A DNA stretch of 64,000 nt from Homalodisca vitripennis. Lineage: Eukaryota > Arthropoda > Insecta > Hemiptera > Cicadellidae. This document shows, piece by piece, positions 12,761-25,959 of the stretch. The stretch lies in NCBI RefSeq assembly GCF_021130785.1, contig NC_060214.1, positions 1,949,001 through 2,013,000 of the forward strand. The letters are read 5' to 3'. The first letter of the stretch is position 1. Each line of letters starts with the position of its first letter. The notes beneath the pieces are model-generated. The model was not told the DNA's origin. It saw only the letters and a list, made by a program, of their open reading frames with translations, and ran no database searches. Both the position numbers and the translations under genes were made by a program.

Positions 12761-14596
12761 ATAACTAAATACTTTAATTATTGAACATTTTATAAAAACA
12801 AACAATAACGGAATAATTGAACTGCAAAGCAACAAAATTATGTTCCTTAAAAGTCCTCCATGGGCTTAAAAGAGCATATTTATTTAAGATAATATATAAT
12901 ATTGACAATCTTAGTCTGTGTATTTAATTTAGTTTAGTTATGCTAATTTATACGTAAATAAAATAGTGGAAATAATAAAATATATTCGAGGTTATGGGCA
13001 TATCTGACCTTATTATGTCTTGTGTATTGTTTGCTATAAAGTAGACAATAACTTTAGATTAAATAATTGAACTGTTTTTAACACAATAGTCGTACAACTG
13101 GGTTAAAGCACTCTATTTGTGGCAAAACACAACCACTGCGGAAACTTATTGTTCAATTAATGGACCTGGTTTGTTAGTCCTTGTTCGTGACACCGTCCTT
13201 GATGAGCGGTGACCAATATTAAAGTACGAATTATTTATGCATGCAATAATTTATAACTGATTAAGCAGATTATATCTGATAAAATATAAACTTTCTTCAC
13301 TCAGTAACATTCTGTTTTCGATCATAACTCCTTTTTAGAACAAGTTATTAGTAATACAATTGTTTATAAATTACTCGGACATTGTGACACAATGCTCTTT
13401 ATGTGTTTAATGTTTCATACTACAGCCATATGCAACTTTAAAAGTTCACTATTTACAAAATAAAAAGACTTCAAAAATAAAATTAAGTTTTTAAAAACTT
13501 ACAAATGATACCTGATGCGATAGTTATACATTTTATTCCTATAGAAGGCAAACAAATATATTTATAAAATTTAGTTAAAATACAATACGTTTTCCCGCTT
13601 GTCTATTGAGAAAAATTACGAAAAGTTTATTATACTAACTAAATAGATCATCCATATTTTATTTTATGATAGCACATCACAAAATTGGCACTGTAACAAA
13701 GAAACTATATACGATGTTCTACGAGTCAAATTGCAACGTTAATAAATACTGAAGTTGTCTCTTCAGGTTAAGCTATTAATATGCCAATGAGTTTGCCATC
13801 CCCCAGATTATCTGCTTCCAACCTTTTCTTCTCCTTACATCTATTAAGGTTCCATTGGATTATGCATAGGATTTAAAAATTTGAAATTAATGGATAAAGA
13901 AGCACAAACATCGGGTAAAATTAAAAATTTTTAATACCAAGAACGATAGATAAAATTACTTGGTATAAAAAGATAGATAAAGATGGTAGATAATGATAAA
14001 TTATACATTTAAAACCCCCATGCCAAATATATAAATATTTTTATTAATGACGGATTTTTGGAATAATCATACTTATTTTCGACAGATTTTGGGGACAGAT
14101 AACGAAGACTGTTTGCTTCGTTCTTTAAGGTTTGAGTATTGACAGTCATTAGTAGTCGTTACAATAGTTACTAAATCGCAATACAATTATATTACAGGAG
14201 ATGATAAAAACTTTTCGCATTTATCTATACAAAAGACAAAAGCGTAAAGACGAGGGATTTGTCAAATGACAAATATACTTCCATCTCAAAGTTTTGGTTT
14301 CATATAATATTTTTTAAAATAACTGGTACCCTACTGAGTAATGTCTCCAAAGAGTAGAGTATATGCCAAATGCCTACAAAGCCATTGCCAAGAGCATTAC
14401 ATTTATATTATACATTATATTTTATATATTGATAATTATATTGTTAAACTCATTGCCATATTTGGAAACAAAGGTATGATTCTTTAATGTGCAGCTTAAA
14501 GGTATAAATGATATCTAAATAGTATATATCTTACGATTTATAATCATCGAACGGTGCCATTGCTTATGGGTTTTGGTCAATAACCCAAACTCTACC
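12761..14596. other. Gene-free A+T-rich spacer
   Basis: I see no coding motif and no clear tandem repeats in this stretch of the inverted-repeat interior. Confidence 0.4.
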
Positions 14597-15005
14597 AATT
14601 AGTCAGGTCAATACCTCATTGCTTGAGGTGAACCACACACTGTAATAATGTACCTATACATGTGTATTGTTGTTATACAGCACCCTCCCACAACATGCTC
14701 CAGGGGAACAACTCGTGGAACAGTGATAAAACAGAGGACACAACGTCATCATTCCAACTGTCAAAACTACAATTAGTCAGGTCAATACCTCATTGCTTGA
14801 GGTGAACCACACACTGTAATAATGTACCTATACATGTGTATTGTTGTCATACAGCACCCTCCCACAACATGCTCCAGGGGAACAACTCGTGGAACAGTGA
14901 TAAAACAGCGGACATCACGTCATCATTCCAACTGTCGAAAAAACAATCAGATAGCTCAAAACCCCTTCGCTTGAGGCTAACCACATATTGTAAGAATGTA
15001 ACTAT
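14597..15005 (+). repeat. 174 bp tandem duplication, ~2.4 copies
   Basis: AATTAGTCAGGTCAATACC starts at 14597 and again at 14771. The two full units (174 bp) are nearly identical through CATCATTCCAACTGTC. A third, partial and more diverged copy begins at about 14944 (CTTGAGGCTAACCACATA). No gene is associated with it. Confidence 0.9.
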
Positions 15006-16202
15006 ATATGTGTATAATTCTATATTTTACCTTTTAAACATTAATTCAACTAACTATAGTATCCGCTATTTGTAATATAATTCATATGCATATATTATAC
15101 AATTTAAGTAATATATATTATAAGAGATCAAAAATATTTCAATTATATTTTGTCGAGCCCGATTAAAACAAATCTTGCCTATGAACTATTTAATAGTTGA
15201 CTATAAAAATCAAAATGATCGTGTATTTATTATTAGATTGTTTTATTTACCTTACATTAAGAGTGATTAAGTTCATTAGTTATTTTACCTGAATTAAACC
15301 ATTTTGGTTACATTTTATTATAATGTAAAGTACGATATCATTAGCGTTTTTCTGTATTCAATTATTGTAAATGTACTGTAAATGATATGAGGTTGAGGGG
15401 CAGAGAGAGCTTTACAACCCTAACCCTGCATCTTTTGTAAAGGAAATTTTATGAAATTTAAAATCGATACTTATCTGCGTGATCTATTTTTAGACAACCT
15501 TTGCTTTTGGAGTTAACAATTCCCAGTTATTTCAACCCTCCAAAACTAATCTTATAACTGATTGGGGATTTTCTGGAGACAAGTCAGAAATTACTCTTAT
15601 ATTCATATATAGGCTACTGTATTGGGTCTCCGTGCATTTTGTGAAAGGCGAGGGCACTATTATTAATAGGCTTGAAGAGTTGCGTAAAAGAATCACCTTT
15701 AGGGCTAACCGAAGAAGCAGTTTTAATTTACCCTCGTGGAACAGGTGTTGTGTGAGTTGCGTAAATTGAAAGGCATTAGTTCTGACGGTACAAGTACGCT
15801 ACTCATCATTGTCTTTCTCACCTATTTCATTTTTTATACTGTTTCCAGTTTATTCTTATGGAAATTATAAAACATTTGTTTCGAAAACAACGAGACGAAG
15901 GAACCAATTAGGTGTTTAGTAATAATTTATGACAGAAAACAAAACACAAAAATATCCTGAATTTTGAAAAACATATATTATTGTTAGCATAAATAGTATG
16001 AAATTCGAAATTTTGTTACTTAATATTTGATAAGGCGATAAATAACTGGGTAGGGTAAAAAGTAACAAGAACGAATATTGAGTTCATTAAGTGCGTTTTT
16101 AAGTGCATGTTTTAGAATTAGTCTACATGAATTTAACTCACATCAAGGTTGTTGTGGTTCCTGAGTCAGAATGTTCCAATATTATTAGTTTATTTTAACC
16201 TG
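15006..16202. other. Spacer without supported gene
   Basis: A+T-rich. A patch at 15600-15790 (GGGCTAACCGAAGAAGCAG) has the look of an interspersed repeat related in style to the GAAGAGATCAG family, but it is too diverged to classify. Confidence 0.35.
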
Positions 16203-16345
16203 GATTGTGTTTATGTGTTAAGTTAGCAATGCACCTATGGAAGAGATCAGATTTCAGATCTCAAAACGTAGGTTTGATGTATCACTAAATAATTAGAAAA
16301 TATCAGGAAATGCTTGTTTCATTCACAATCTTTCCATCGTAAAAG
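16203..16345 (+). repeat. Dispersed repeat copy (GAAGAGATCAG family)
   Basis: This is the counterpart of 7027-7149 in opposite orientation, with GAAGAGATCAGATTTCAGATCT, ATCACTAAATAATTAG, TTCATTCACAATCTTTCCATCGT, and a tail like that at 30130-30180. I infer a non-autonomous mobile element family because four copies occur in the window. Confidence 0.65.
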
Positions 16346-17480
16346 AAAATAACTTCAAATAAAGAAGAAGGTACAATTGGGAGTAAATAAATATTTTATA
16401 AACATAAATCAAAAGTACGCATGTATTCATATTATCGTTGGTTGTTTAAAGAATGGCTACAAAATAAAGCATCTGAACTATCATATAAGATCAAAGAAGT
16501 ATTAAAACCGACATGAATATTTGTAAAACGATAATTTGGTATTCATACGGTATAGACAATTGATATATCTTATAAATGTTATGAGCTCATATACATGTAC
16601 ATTATACTTTAGTAAATTTTGCTAAAGTAAATTCAGAAGTAACAACAGGACTGTGTTTCGCGTCAATCTACTCAGTGTTACTCTCATAATGACTTCATTT
16701 AACCGTTGTCGAATAACTGTTACAGTTTCCAACTCCCATGTTTCTGATTATTTTGTAATCATCGTTTTTACAGTTTTAAACTATCCAAGGATAAGTTTAC
16801 ATCTGTCATTGCTTTCAGTGTCATTTAATAGGGAACATAATTCAATATTAACTTTATTGATTACTAATAACTACACCATCAATCGATCCTGCACTGGACC
16901 TGTTATTTGTGGGAACTCAATGTATTGTCAATCACTATTAATTACAAACCAATAACATTTGATGGATCCGGCGGCTTTGAAGCTTTAACTGTTATTCGAT
17001 GGTAACATCAACGAATACTCTTTTATATAAAACTTAAGCTATAAGTAATATTTATTCTTATTGTATGATTATTGTGGTGCACCATAACTTTTTATATTAT
17101 ATATTCAAGAAATATTTGTAAGAGGAAATCACCTAATGTCGCAATAAAATATGCTTTCTGGTATTGCATTATTCATCAGTAGGCATACATTAATTGATTG
17201 TTAGTTTCAAGCTACAAAATTCAATAATTTGGCTAACTTGAACGGAAGATATTATCATATAGGACAGTAGAGAGATGATTAGTATCGTAATTAAATTATA
17301 TTTTTTATAAAGTATAAACAACTTGTAGGCTATGTATTTCAGAGTTAGTTGTGCTAATATCAGATAAAATAATTCAGAAGTTGTTTATCATTTACTATTT
17401 CACAAATTACAGCTAATACAGTTTCATGTTTTAGTCCCCCCCCTTCAAGTTGTTATAATACGGGTACATAATATCATTAA
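16346..17480. other. Right-side segment lacking a left-arm counterpart
   Basis: In the left half the matching sequence passes directly from the arm (to 7024) to the dispersed repeat (from 7027). Here the same two pieces are separated by about 1.15 kb, so this segment was inserted here or lost from the left. It contains a 100-codon frame (16653-16955, +) opening at a non-ATG codon, without recognisable domains, which I do not call a gene. Confidence 0.5.
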
Positions 17481-19668
17481 AAAACATTTACACGTACGGA
17501 ATATATTAATGAAAGGAATATATTAGACGTTGCAAGTTAAGAAGCACTATATACTTCCAACGTAAAATTGCGCTAAACTAAAGTTGACAGTGGTATTTGA
17601 AAGACATGGATTAGTTCACCAGACGGTCTACTGTTACGCAAGAAACGGGAGATGTTTTATTTGAAGTTGGCACTACTGCTGTCAGGATGACACAAAGACA
17701 GCAGACATCAGACATCAACTCACATTCGTCTGATTGTCACCTGAAGCAGAATGTGTGAGCCGTAATCACTTACTGTGACGTCACTTCAAGGCTTTAACAT
17801 CACACATTACTTTACAGTTCACCCCCCACCGCTGACTTTTTACTACTGTACGTTGAACTATAACATAACACATCACTTTACAGTTCACTCTCCACCGATG
17901 ATGTTATATTACTGTACGTTGCACCATAACATCGCACATTACTTTACAGTTCACCCTCCACCGCTGACTTTTTACTACTGTACGTTGAACTATAAAATCA
18001 CACATCACTTTACAGTTCACTCTCCACCGATGATGTTGTATTACTGTACGTTGCACCATAACATCGCACATTACTTTACAGTTCACCCTCCACCGATGAT
18101 GTTGTGTTACTGGACGTTTCATTATAACATCACACATCACTTTACAGTTCACTCTCTGTACGTTTTACTATATCAGCGAGAACAGCAGGATCGATGGTAA
18201 ATCTCACACATTAACGCCATGAAACTTTAGTACGCTCTAAAATTACATCCGTATATAAACAATAGTGCAATTTGGATTTTGATTTGAAATTAATAACATT
18301 AATATGTGTATTAAATCAAATAGGTTGTTACAATTTTATTCAGTAATTTGTATAAATAATACGGTACAAGAATAATTATTGTTTCCTATGGACTGAACCG
18401 AACATGAAAATATCGACAAGCTGTTCACAAATTGTAAGATACGAAAATAAATACCTTACAGAATGTCTTTCTCTCCATCTCAGTTTACTGTTACATGTGT
18501 CAGTATCAGATTAATTATATCAGATGAAATACTAATAAAAAACCGGCAAGCAAGACATGCTGACTTTTTTAATAAAACAATATGAATTTTCAGGCCTTGT
18601 GTCATTCTGGCGCTTATTTCATTTTTCCTTTTGTATTAGAAACAAACCAACACATTTAAGATTTCAAATTAATTAAAACAATTTATTCTTTGCTTCTTAT
18701 GATATTATGGTTTATTAAATTTCAATGTAAATTGACATAACTTGTTGTAAAACTATCCTTGGTCTACTCATTTTAACCCTTAAACCTTTCAATAGTCACT
18801 GTTTATATATATTTAACATTTTGTCAGTAATATTAATTGTCCTCACCATGTATAAAAAGCCTAAACCAATAAAAACAATTTCAGCTAAGGGAAAGCAGAA
18901 AATTGAATCCGTGGAACTGTAATTTTGTTAGAAAGTTTTCGTAAGCTTTTTGTGCGTTCTACTATAAAAGACTGTAAATGGAGTGTTAGTTTTTCATAGT
19001 AAAATAGTATTTACGACGATGTTTTCATCTAATTGCCGAATGAACAAACTGTAAAAGTAAAACATTAGAAAATACCAGAAACGAATAACGAAATTTGCTT
19101 TTGTCTTTAGAAGATTTAAAACACAATGTACGTCTAATTAGTAGTAAAATAGCCCAACAAACTATTTAGTTTTCACATGTAACCAACATGTTTTATATAT
19201 ATAGTAAAATAATTTTAGATTTAAAATAAAGCACAAATTCACACACATATAAAATAAAATACTATTGCTTTCAGTGGAACAATATTATATTGTTTTAATA
19301 TTCATTTATATAACTTTCATAAACCACAATATCACATAAAAGAAATAACATTTTTTATATGAAATGAAACAATACATTTAGTCACAAAGGAGTGCCTTAT
19401 TACTTACTGTAGTTAAACTGCTCTCTAACTAGTGTCAAAGTTCTTGTCTCTTGCTTTAAGTAATACTGCTTTTAATTAAAGGAAAAAAACAAAGAGGAAC
19501 ATCATCTAAATACTCTTTCGTAACTTTGGAAGAAGATAATTAAAAAGTAAACATTATTTTCTCTTAAGTAGTTAAAACAATAAGAATTAAATAAAAAATA
19601 TCAGATTACTATTGACAGATTATTTATTGGCATAGGTTTATTCCAGTTTTTATATTAATTTTTTGTGA
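17481..19668 (-). repeat. Right arm of the large inverted repeat
   Basis: Inverted partner of 4196-7024. Matching blocks run in mirror order from the inner edge (ATTAATATATTCC/GGAATATATTAAT near 17490) through the minisatellite, the CATGAAACTTTA block (18220) and the GAACATGAAAATATCGACA block (18400) to TTATTGGCATAGGTTTATTCC at 19625. Weaker similarity continues to about 19695. It lacks the ~610 bp present at 4717-5325. No coding sequence is recognised. Confidence 0.85.
17800..18160 (-). repeat. ~66 bp minisatellite inside right arm
   Basis: About five and a half units marked by CA(T/C)TACTTTACAGTTCAC or CATCACTTTACAGTTCAC. They alternate between ACCGCTGACTTTTTACTAC and ACCGATGATGTTGTATTAC variants. 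This is the inverted equivalent of the array at 6320-6715. The long plus and minus open frames across it are artefacts of the near multiple-of-three period. Confidence 0.9.
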
Positions 19669-19740
19669 TTTTCTTCTTAATCGTTATAAACTGTAAAACA
19701 GTGTTGTTACATTGTAGACTCTTGGCGCAATTGGAAAATT

Positions 19741-19866
19741 CTTTAAATATTACTAAATTCAGGAGTTGTCTGAAGATGAAACCTTTGGTTTCGAAAAGGC
19801 CCTCGTCCAAAAAATACACAATTTGGAAAAAGTTGTGTTTTTATTAACATTTAGTAATATTTAAAG
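19741..19866. mobile_element. Short hairpin/MITE-like element with perfect 18 bp TIRs
   Basis: CTTTAAATATTACTAAAT at 19741-19758 is the exact reverse complement of 19849-19866. A 12 bp direct repeat AGTGTTGTTACA occurs outside at 19700-19711 and at 19865-19876. The interior contains CTGAAGATGAAACC and TTTGGTTTCGAAAAGG and cannot code for a transposase. A non-autonomous foldback element is inferred. Confidence 0.65.
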
Positions 19867-19924
19867 TGTTGTTACAGTTTATTTAAAACCAATTCTGAAC
19901 TTTTGATACATACACAGTTTATTG

Positions 19925-20510
19925 GTTATCTCGCCTCCAAGCCTGACTATAGGTACGAGACCTCCTTAGCCAGTTCCGTGATCAAACAATGTATTTCATC
20001 CTCCCCGCCATTAGCGTAGGTTCTTCTACGTCCTCTGACCTTTCCTTATCTGCAGGATTTTCCCCCCATATGAATAGAAGGGCGTATCGCCTTCCTATGA
20101 TCCTAATCCTTGTTTCCCTTCCCAAAGTACCCTAAGTACTGCAGATCATCGGGAAATTTTGCCAAGCCAAAATCCCAGGTTCTTACCCAAACCTAAAGGT
20201 ACAAATAACGGAAGCCAAATCCCTGCCTCTGTGGTCTCTAACCTACTGATCCACTGCCCAGATCGTAGCAAGCCTGGGATATATAGTACCTAAAGCCAGC
20301 TTTCACCGGCATATCCCCAGAGTTACAGGATACACTCACATCTGTGACGATCTGACGAGGTGGTACCGAACAGGTTTAGCTACAGCCCAGTACAGTATTC
20401 ACATCGGGAAACCCATCTCGTTGCCCAGCTCACCGGGTACATTAATGCCTCATGCCGCCCTTTCTGCTCATTGGTTGCAGCCTCTATCACTTCGTACGCC
20501 TACTGATATA
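19925..20510. repeat. G+C-rich unclassified interspersed repeat
   Basis: About 585 bp with much higher G+C than its flanks and abrupt edges. Both strands are broken by stops. Partial open runs on the minus strand hint at a decayed coding region, but I recognise no catalytic motif. It could be a retrotransposon 5' or coding relic. Confidence 0.35.
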
Positions 20511-22009
20511 TTACAGTGTGCAAAAATCTTTTATTCGGTGTAATAATGTTCAGACCTTCACAGATCATTATCATACTTGCATAAATACTACATCTAACGC
20601 CAATAATATAGATATATTACAATGACAATAAGAATAAGACTAATTTTAATACTCCAAATTACATCACTGTGTCAGTCGGAAACGACTGTTTCCTCATATT
20701 CCATGACTTTCGAGTCTAGCTTTGTATTAAAGTAGCTAAACACGCTTGTGTTAATCGATAAAATTCCAAAACATACATCATAGGTTATCCTGTGGTTACC
20801 GAAAAATAAACAACTTTTATGTATGAACTGAAAATTCCTACACATTAATAGGAACTTTTCCATATAAATATCGATATTTAAATATCTCAACTCAAATATG
20901 GAGCTATTTTTAAATCATTGATCTGTATACTGTCACGTACATTACTGGAATCGACAACTTATCACTATTCAGTCATTTAGAAAATATTCTATTGGCAAAT
21001 AGAAGAGTTTAAAATTAAATGGTGGCTCTGTTTGTATTGGGAAGAAAGAACATAAACATGCTAATATTTTTAGACGATTAATTTAGTTTCGTATTAAAAT
21101 AAAACTTAAAATTATAAAATTTTTTTAAATCTGATTTTTGCTCCTTGTAAAATTCCATTCCAATTCCATTTTCATTTTGTATCAGGCAATGTTATGGTCT
21201 ATAACAAATAGATACAATTTATGATTTCACTGATTCTCCTGGTGCTTTAAAGCACAGTAACAATATATTGAAATTTTAGAAAATATTGAAACAAGTATAT
21301 ACACTTTGACATATACTTTCTTTTAAAATAAATTGCTCACCAAGAAATAAAATGTATATTGGACGTTTCCGCTGTATTGATATCTTAACATCTTACGTCT
21401 TTATACCATAGGAATTACAAAATTGAGGTCCATGTTATCTCATAAGAGTTGTTGCTTAGGTTTTGATTAGTAATTTCAATAGGACATCTGCCAGGCGTTA
21501 ATAATTTTAATACACTTTTAATATTTAATTTAAAGGCTTTTAATAAATACACAATGATCTGGAGTAGCAAACATGGGAATATGCCCTAGTGGCTTGCAAT
21601 TTATTAACAATTCTTGGGATAACAGGTAAACCCTTTATATAAAATTGTAATTACATAGCATTGCTATTTCCAACAATATTGATACACCCGCGAGAAGTGA
21701 CGGAAACAGTTCTTTTTATATAATTAGCAGTGGAACAGCAGTTCGAAAAGAACAGGAATACTTTATTTACACATCTATGTGTAAAATTTTACAATTTTAA
21801 TACCCATTATATATACCAATAATAACTCAGAATGTATTGTCTCTATGATTAATAACTAGTGGTGGATTCGTGCCAGCCCGGCGTAATATGCTTACATTAA
21901 TTTATTGTTAAGGATTTCTTCAACAGGTTTCTTGACATTTATTTCGAAATGTGGAACGTAACGGTCCATTTAGTTGTATGATGTATGGGAACATGGCTCA
22001 CTAACCAGA
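20511..22009. other. Gene-free A+T-rich DNA
   Basis: I see no supported feature. The 72-codon minus frame at 20672-20890 has no recognisable motif. Confidence 0.4.
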
Positions 22010-22105
22010 TAATAAACACGACTTGGTTACGGTCATAAACACGACTTGGTTACGGTCATAAACACACTTGGATCATAAACACGACTTGGTTGATCATAAA
22101 CAATA
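22010..22105 (+). repeat. Short tandem repeat around AAACACGACTTGGTTACGGTCAT
   Basis: Two near-identical 23 bp units, then two or three shortened units (CATAAACACACTTGGATCAT, CATAAACACGACTTGGTTGAT). Confidence 0.8.
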
Positions 22106-23340
22106 CGGAAACAATTATTACATTATTAACTCGTTATAACAAAGCAAAAAAAGAAGTTTGAATAATAGACTCAAAGATTGTTTTTGAGTTTCCCGTATCC
22201 TATTACAAGAAGGATACGTAATCTTTTTTATAAAACCCTTGTTAAAAACACATAAACAGTTAAATAATTATTTTAAATGGACCAGACTGAATATTTTTGC
22301 TATATTTTTTCATTTAAAATAAATAATAAAAATATGTTTTCAATTGTTTCAATAAAAATAAATAAACGTATTCAATAGTATTATTAATATTTATATTTGT
22401 GTCAAACATAAATCTCTCAAATCCATATTATAGAAGTAAATGTAAATATTTTTCCATACGTTAATAAACAATAGTACCGTAAGCCAGTCCTGAGGAATAA
22501 ATTATAAAATATCTATACTATATATGATTGTAATAGTCCAAAATTATAATTATATATATATATGGATAATGAAAATCCGTGAAATTAATATATAAAATAG
22601 GATATGGATTTTGTTATATATTGTAGGGTTACATGAAACCAGCCTATGTAAAATATAAATCTTAAAAGCTAGTAAACTATTAATTAAAATAATATTAAAC
22701 TATATATTAGGAAGCAAAATAAAATTGAAAAAGTTGTCAGCACTTATCGAGTGCACATATAATCTAAAAGGCTTTATATAAGTTATGAATTTGTTACTTG
22801 TGACGAAAAGTGAAGCTACAAAAGAATGTTTTGAGATTTACTTTGCGTAACGATCCTCTACAGTATCGGTTAGTTGGTGCTTATAAAGTACTTTTGGACC
22901 AACCCAAATACCAAAAGTTGTGGTAAAGGTTCCAGCCTATATCACAGTTTAAACCGCAAAGGGCTTCTAATGTTTACGTAAAACCTGTACGTTGTGTTTT
23001 AGCTATGATTTAGATTGATGACAATACTTATATAATATTTTATATTAATATGATGGTTTTAAGGTAATACTTTAAAAATATTATGTTTAAGAATGAATTT
23101 AATTAATAAATATATCCAGTTACATATTACACATCGCCTCCTGCAACCAATAATTTATATTTAAAATTTTACTACAGAAATACAGTATTTACACGACAGA
23201 GGGAATCTAATATTCTTTCCTGTAAAATGAAGTCCTTTTCTTAACCATAGCTAATGCAATTAATTAAATAAGGCAGTATAAAATAATTTATTTTGTAATT
23301 ATAATTATCAATGAAAGTAGCCTAATTTCTTCAAAATTAA
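22106..23340. other. Gene-free A+T-rich DNA
   Basis: Very A+T-rich, with an (AT)n microsatellite at about 22549-22562. Nothing else is recognised. Confidence 0.4.
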
Positions 23341-23345
23341 ATTAT

Positions 23346-23663
23346 TTAAAACAGAAAAAATTTTACACCTGAATTCGCAAATTCCAGTGGACAGTTATGG
23401 ACTTCAAGCAGTAATGTATCGTCTAACAATGTTGTCAAAGATACAGAGCTTAACGTAAATCTCTCAATTCTCCAAACTCTGGGCACCTCGAACATTTGTA
23501 AGTTCCTGGCCGTCTGAAATTTCTCTCTGAAAATATTCCTGACCTGTAGGAGATCCGGTACTCCTAGTCTCAATAAGCTTGTGGGTTCTGAGAGGATCAG
23601 CCGTGGAGACGTCTTACTCGCTATGGAAACTTCAGATCTCTGATCGCTATGTAGGAATCTCAC
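23346..23663 (-). CDS. Uncharacterised open frame in a G+C-richer patch
   Basis: A 105-codon frame opens with ATG and ends in a stop within a locally G+C-richer region (about 23340-23760). The predicted product is hydrophilic with leucine-rich stretches and no signal peptide or membrane segment. I do not recognise the family. It could be a decayed transposon piece or a chance frame; no splice sites or neighbours support a gene. Confidence 0.12.
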   Translation of the reverse strand: MRFLHSDQRSEVSIASKTSPRLILSEPTSLLRLGVPDLLQVRNIFREKFQTARNLQMFEVPRVWRIERFTLSSVSLTTLLDDTLLLEVHNCPLEFANSGVKFFLF

Positions 23664-24092
23664 GGATAGTCAAGATTCCCATACTTCGGAGGCCATGGAA
23701 GCTTCGTCACTGAATATCCACGGCCGGTGTGAGTTAGGTAGTTTCTTGCCTGAATCTATAAAAAATACGATATATCACTGGTGTACTTGTATCTCCCAGC
23801 CTTCGTAAACAATTTGGACCATATCAGGCACACTTCGTAATGATTTTAAAAATCTGATATTACTTGATCTCCAATCCCTTCAGTTTTTACATCAATAAAA
23901 CCTTTCTTTAGCTACATAAATATTTATTTAAATCTATGAAAATTTTTATTATATTAGTTGTGTAATCATGATAATACTAGTCTAGCGTCAAACACTTTCT
24001 CGTGAGTTCATAATGTGTGTTATTTTTATTACGAAGGTGTTGCTGTATTTCACAGAATCTCTGTAATTTACATTAATCCAAGTATCCGTTAA

Positions 24093-24600
24093 ATGTGCAG
24101 AGTAGATATGTTGCGACCTCGAACTATATTTATTACATCTAATGTAAATGCCATAATGTACTACAGTAAACTCTCTCTTGTACTATTTCTCAAAACCACA
24201 AAATATTTTGAACGTCCAACTAGAGCTGTGCTGAAAACATTTGTGATCCTGAGACTCCTTCAAATGGCTATGGATATAGTCAATATTTATCTTACTTTCA
24301 TACTTTGGTGTACAAGATTTATTGTAATGTGGATTATAATCCTTCTTACCATAAATTTGTTGTTTCTGTTATCGTTCTAGGACCTTGCTAATAATTGGAG
24401 CCCGTAATAAGATTTCCATTTACTTGAAGAATTTTATTCCGATAAATGTTAATATCCATCACGAGAAACTGGTGAAAACGCAATTTATTTTAGATAGATT
24501 AGATATGAACTTGTTAAACATAACAAAGGAATACGAAGAGCACAAAATATACCAAAAATCACGTGTAACAGTCTTTTCGAAACAACATTGCTTTAGATAG
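24093..24600 (+). pseudogene. Possible membrane-protein relic or exon
   Basis: Two consecutive plus-strand open frames (24093-24380 and 24385-24600) abut in different phases. The first ends with a strongly hydrophobic segment (ILWCTRFIVMWIIILLTINL...), the second is hydrophilic (...KLVKTQFILDRLDMNLLNI...). The order and look of the two halves faintly recall an insect chemoreceptor of the gustatory type with a frameshift between a membrane helix and the following loop. This is a weak inference from residue pattern only. A chance pair of frames in A+T-rich DNA is equally possible. Confidence 0.15.
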
Positions 24601-24689
24601 AGTAATAAGGTAAACACTGCTAACTTATACGTTCAAATTTTCCCGATCATAGTTTTAACGATTAATAAGGGCTGTATCCTTTCTTATCG

Positions 24690-25060
24690 ACAGCTCCGAG
24701 GTACGTTTAACTGTTGTGTTTTACTGTGGGTTGGTTGTAACTGCAGTGTTGTACTTTAGTTAGTTGTAACTGCTGTGTTGTACTTTGATTAATTGTAACT
24801 GTTGTGTTTTACTCTGAGTTAGTTATAACTGCTGTGTTGTACTGTGGCTTAGTTGCAACTGCAGTGTTGTGTACTTTCGATAGTTGTAACTGTTGTATTG
24901 TACTGTGGTTACTTGTAATTGTTTTTTGTCGTACTGTGATTGTTGTAACTGTTGTGCTGTACTGTGAGTTAGTTATAACCATTGAGTTTTAATTTATTTA
25001 GTTGTATCTGTTGTATTGTATTATGGATTAGTTGTAATTGTTGTTTTATACTGTAGAATA
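24690..25060 (+). repeat. ~39 bp minisatellite (TTAGTTGTAACTGCTGTGTTGTAC)
   Basis: About nine degenerate units share (T/G)AGTTGTAACTG(C/T)(T/A)GTGTT(G/T)TACT(T/G)TG. Units decay towards the 3' end. The open frame at 24804-24992 is a by-product of the repeat. Confidence 0.85.
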
Positions 25061-25959
25061 GACAATTTACTTATCTATTTTTGAAAATTATTATGTGTTA
25101 GTTATGTATGTAAAAGTTATTATTGGGTTTGAAAATTATCCACAAGGGTACAATTAAATATAACATATTTGTTATATCTTTACTTGATAAACAATTAATA
25201 TTTACTTTTGATTTTATGAATATTAAACTTCAGTAGCTGTTCTTTTCATTTAGAATAAATTTGATTATTAATCACAAAAATAATAGTATTTAGAAACATG
25301 AAGTACTTGTCAGTTAAATGTGCTAAAGACAAAACATTACTGGAGAAGTGACGTCATCCAATTAACAGTTAAGGATTGAAACTTTTAATTATTAACATCC
25401 GATAAATCTGTCAAGTGAATAACCTTCATTAAGAGTCCCCAGCCTCTTGCGTGTTAATAGCGTCGAAACTGTGTTGAATAACACCGAGGCTGTTTGCAAG
25501 CGAAAATTGTGTTAGAAACAATTTTATTATTTTTGTAATAAAAATTCAATTATTTTTCTTAAAATTTTTCATTATGTTTGAAATTTACTACTATAACTAC
25601 ACTCTTGAGTATATCACTCTCAAATGTAGATTAACTCATGTAAAATTAACTCTTATCCAAACAAACATTCTGACTAGCACAATAATAGTATTAAAAAATA
25701 CATCAACTCATATATAAACTTTGCCTTAAAGGTTATAATAATAAAAGATAATGTAATATAATAATATAATACATTATAATTATATTAAAGCGTTATTTTG
25801 CCACATTTTTGTACTTCATCTTGTGACTAGGATTTAATGGCTAAATTTAAGCAAAGTCTATCACATGGGAAGCTGGAAAATCTCATTTCTGTCTGTTATT
25901 CCAAGTTAACTCTGTTAATCACAACCCCTATTCAACTTTTAAAAAGTGAAGCGAATGTG
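25061..25959. other. Gene-free A+T-rich DNA
   Basis: No supported feature. A G+C-richer patch at 25960-26110 next to it may belong to the LINE relic that follows. Confidence 0.4.

Noticed and set aside
15400..15440. Telomere-like CCCTAACCC
   Set aside because: A single occurrence only; there is no array, and the sequence differs from the usual insect TTAGG repeat.
16653..16955. 100-codon open frame
   Set aside because: It opens at a non-ATG codon, has no domain, and lies in a segment absent from the mirror arm.
17775..18200. 141-codon repetitive frame
   Set aside because: It covers the ~66 bp minisatellite and stops at its edge. The mirror array at 6320-6715 has no equivalent frame, so it is not conserved.
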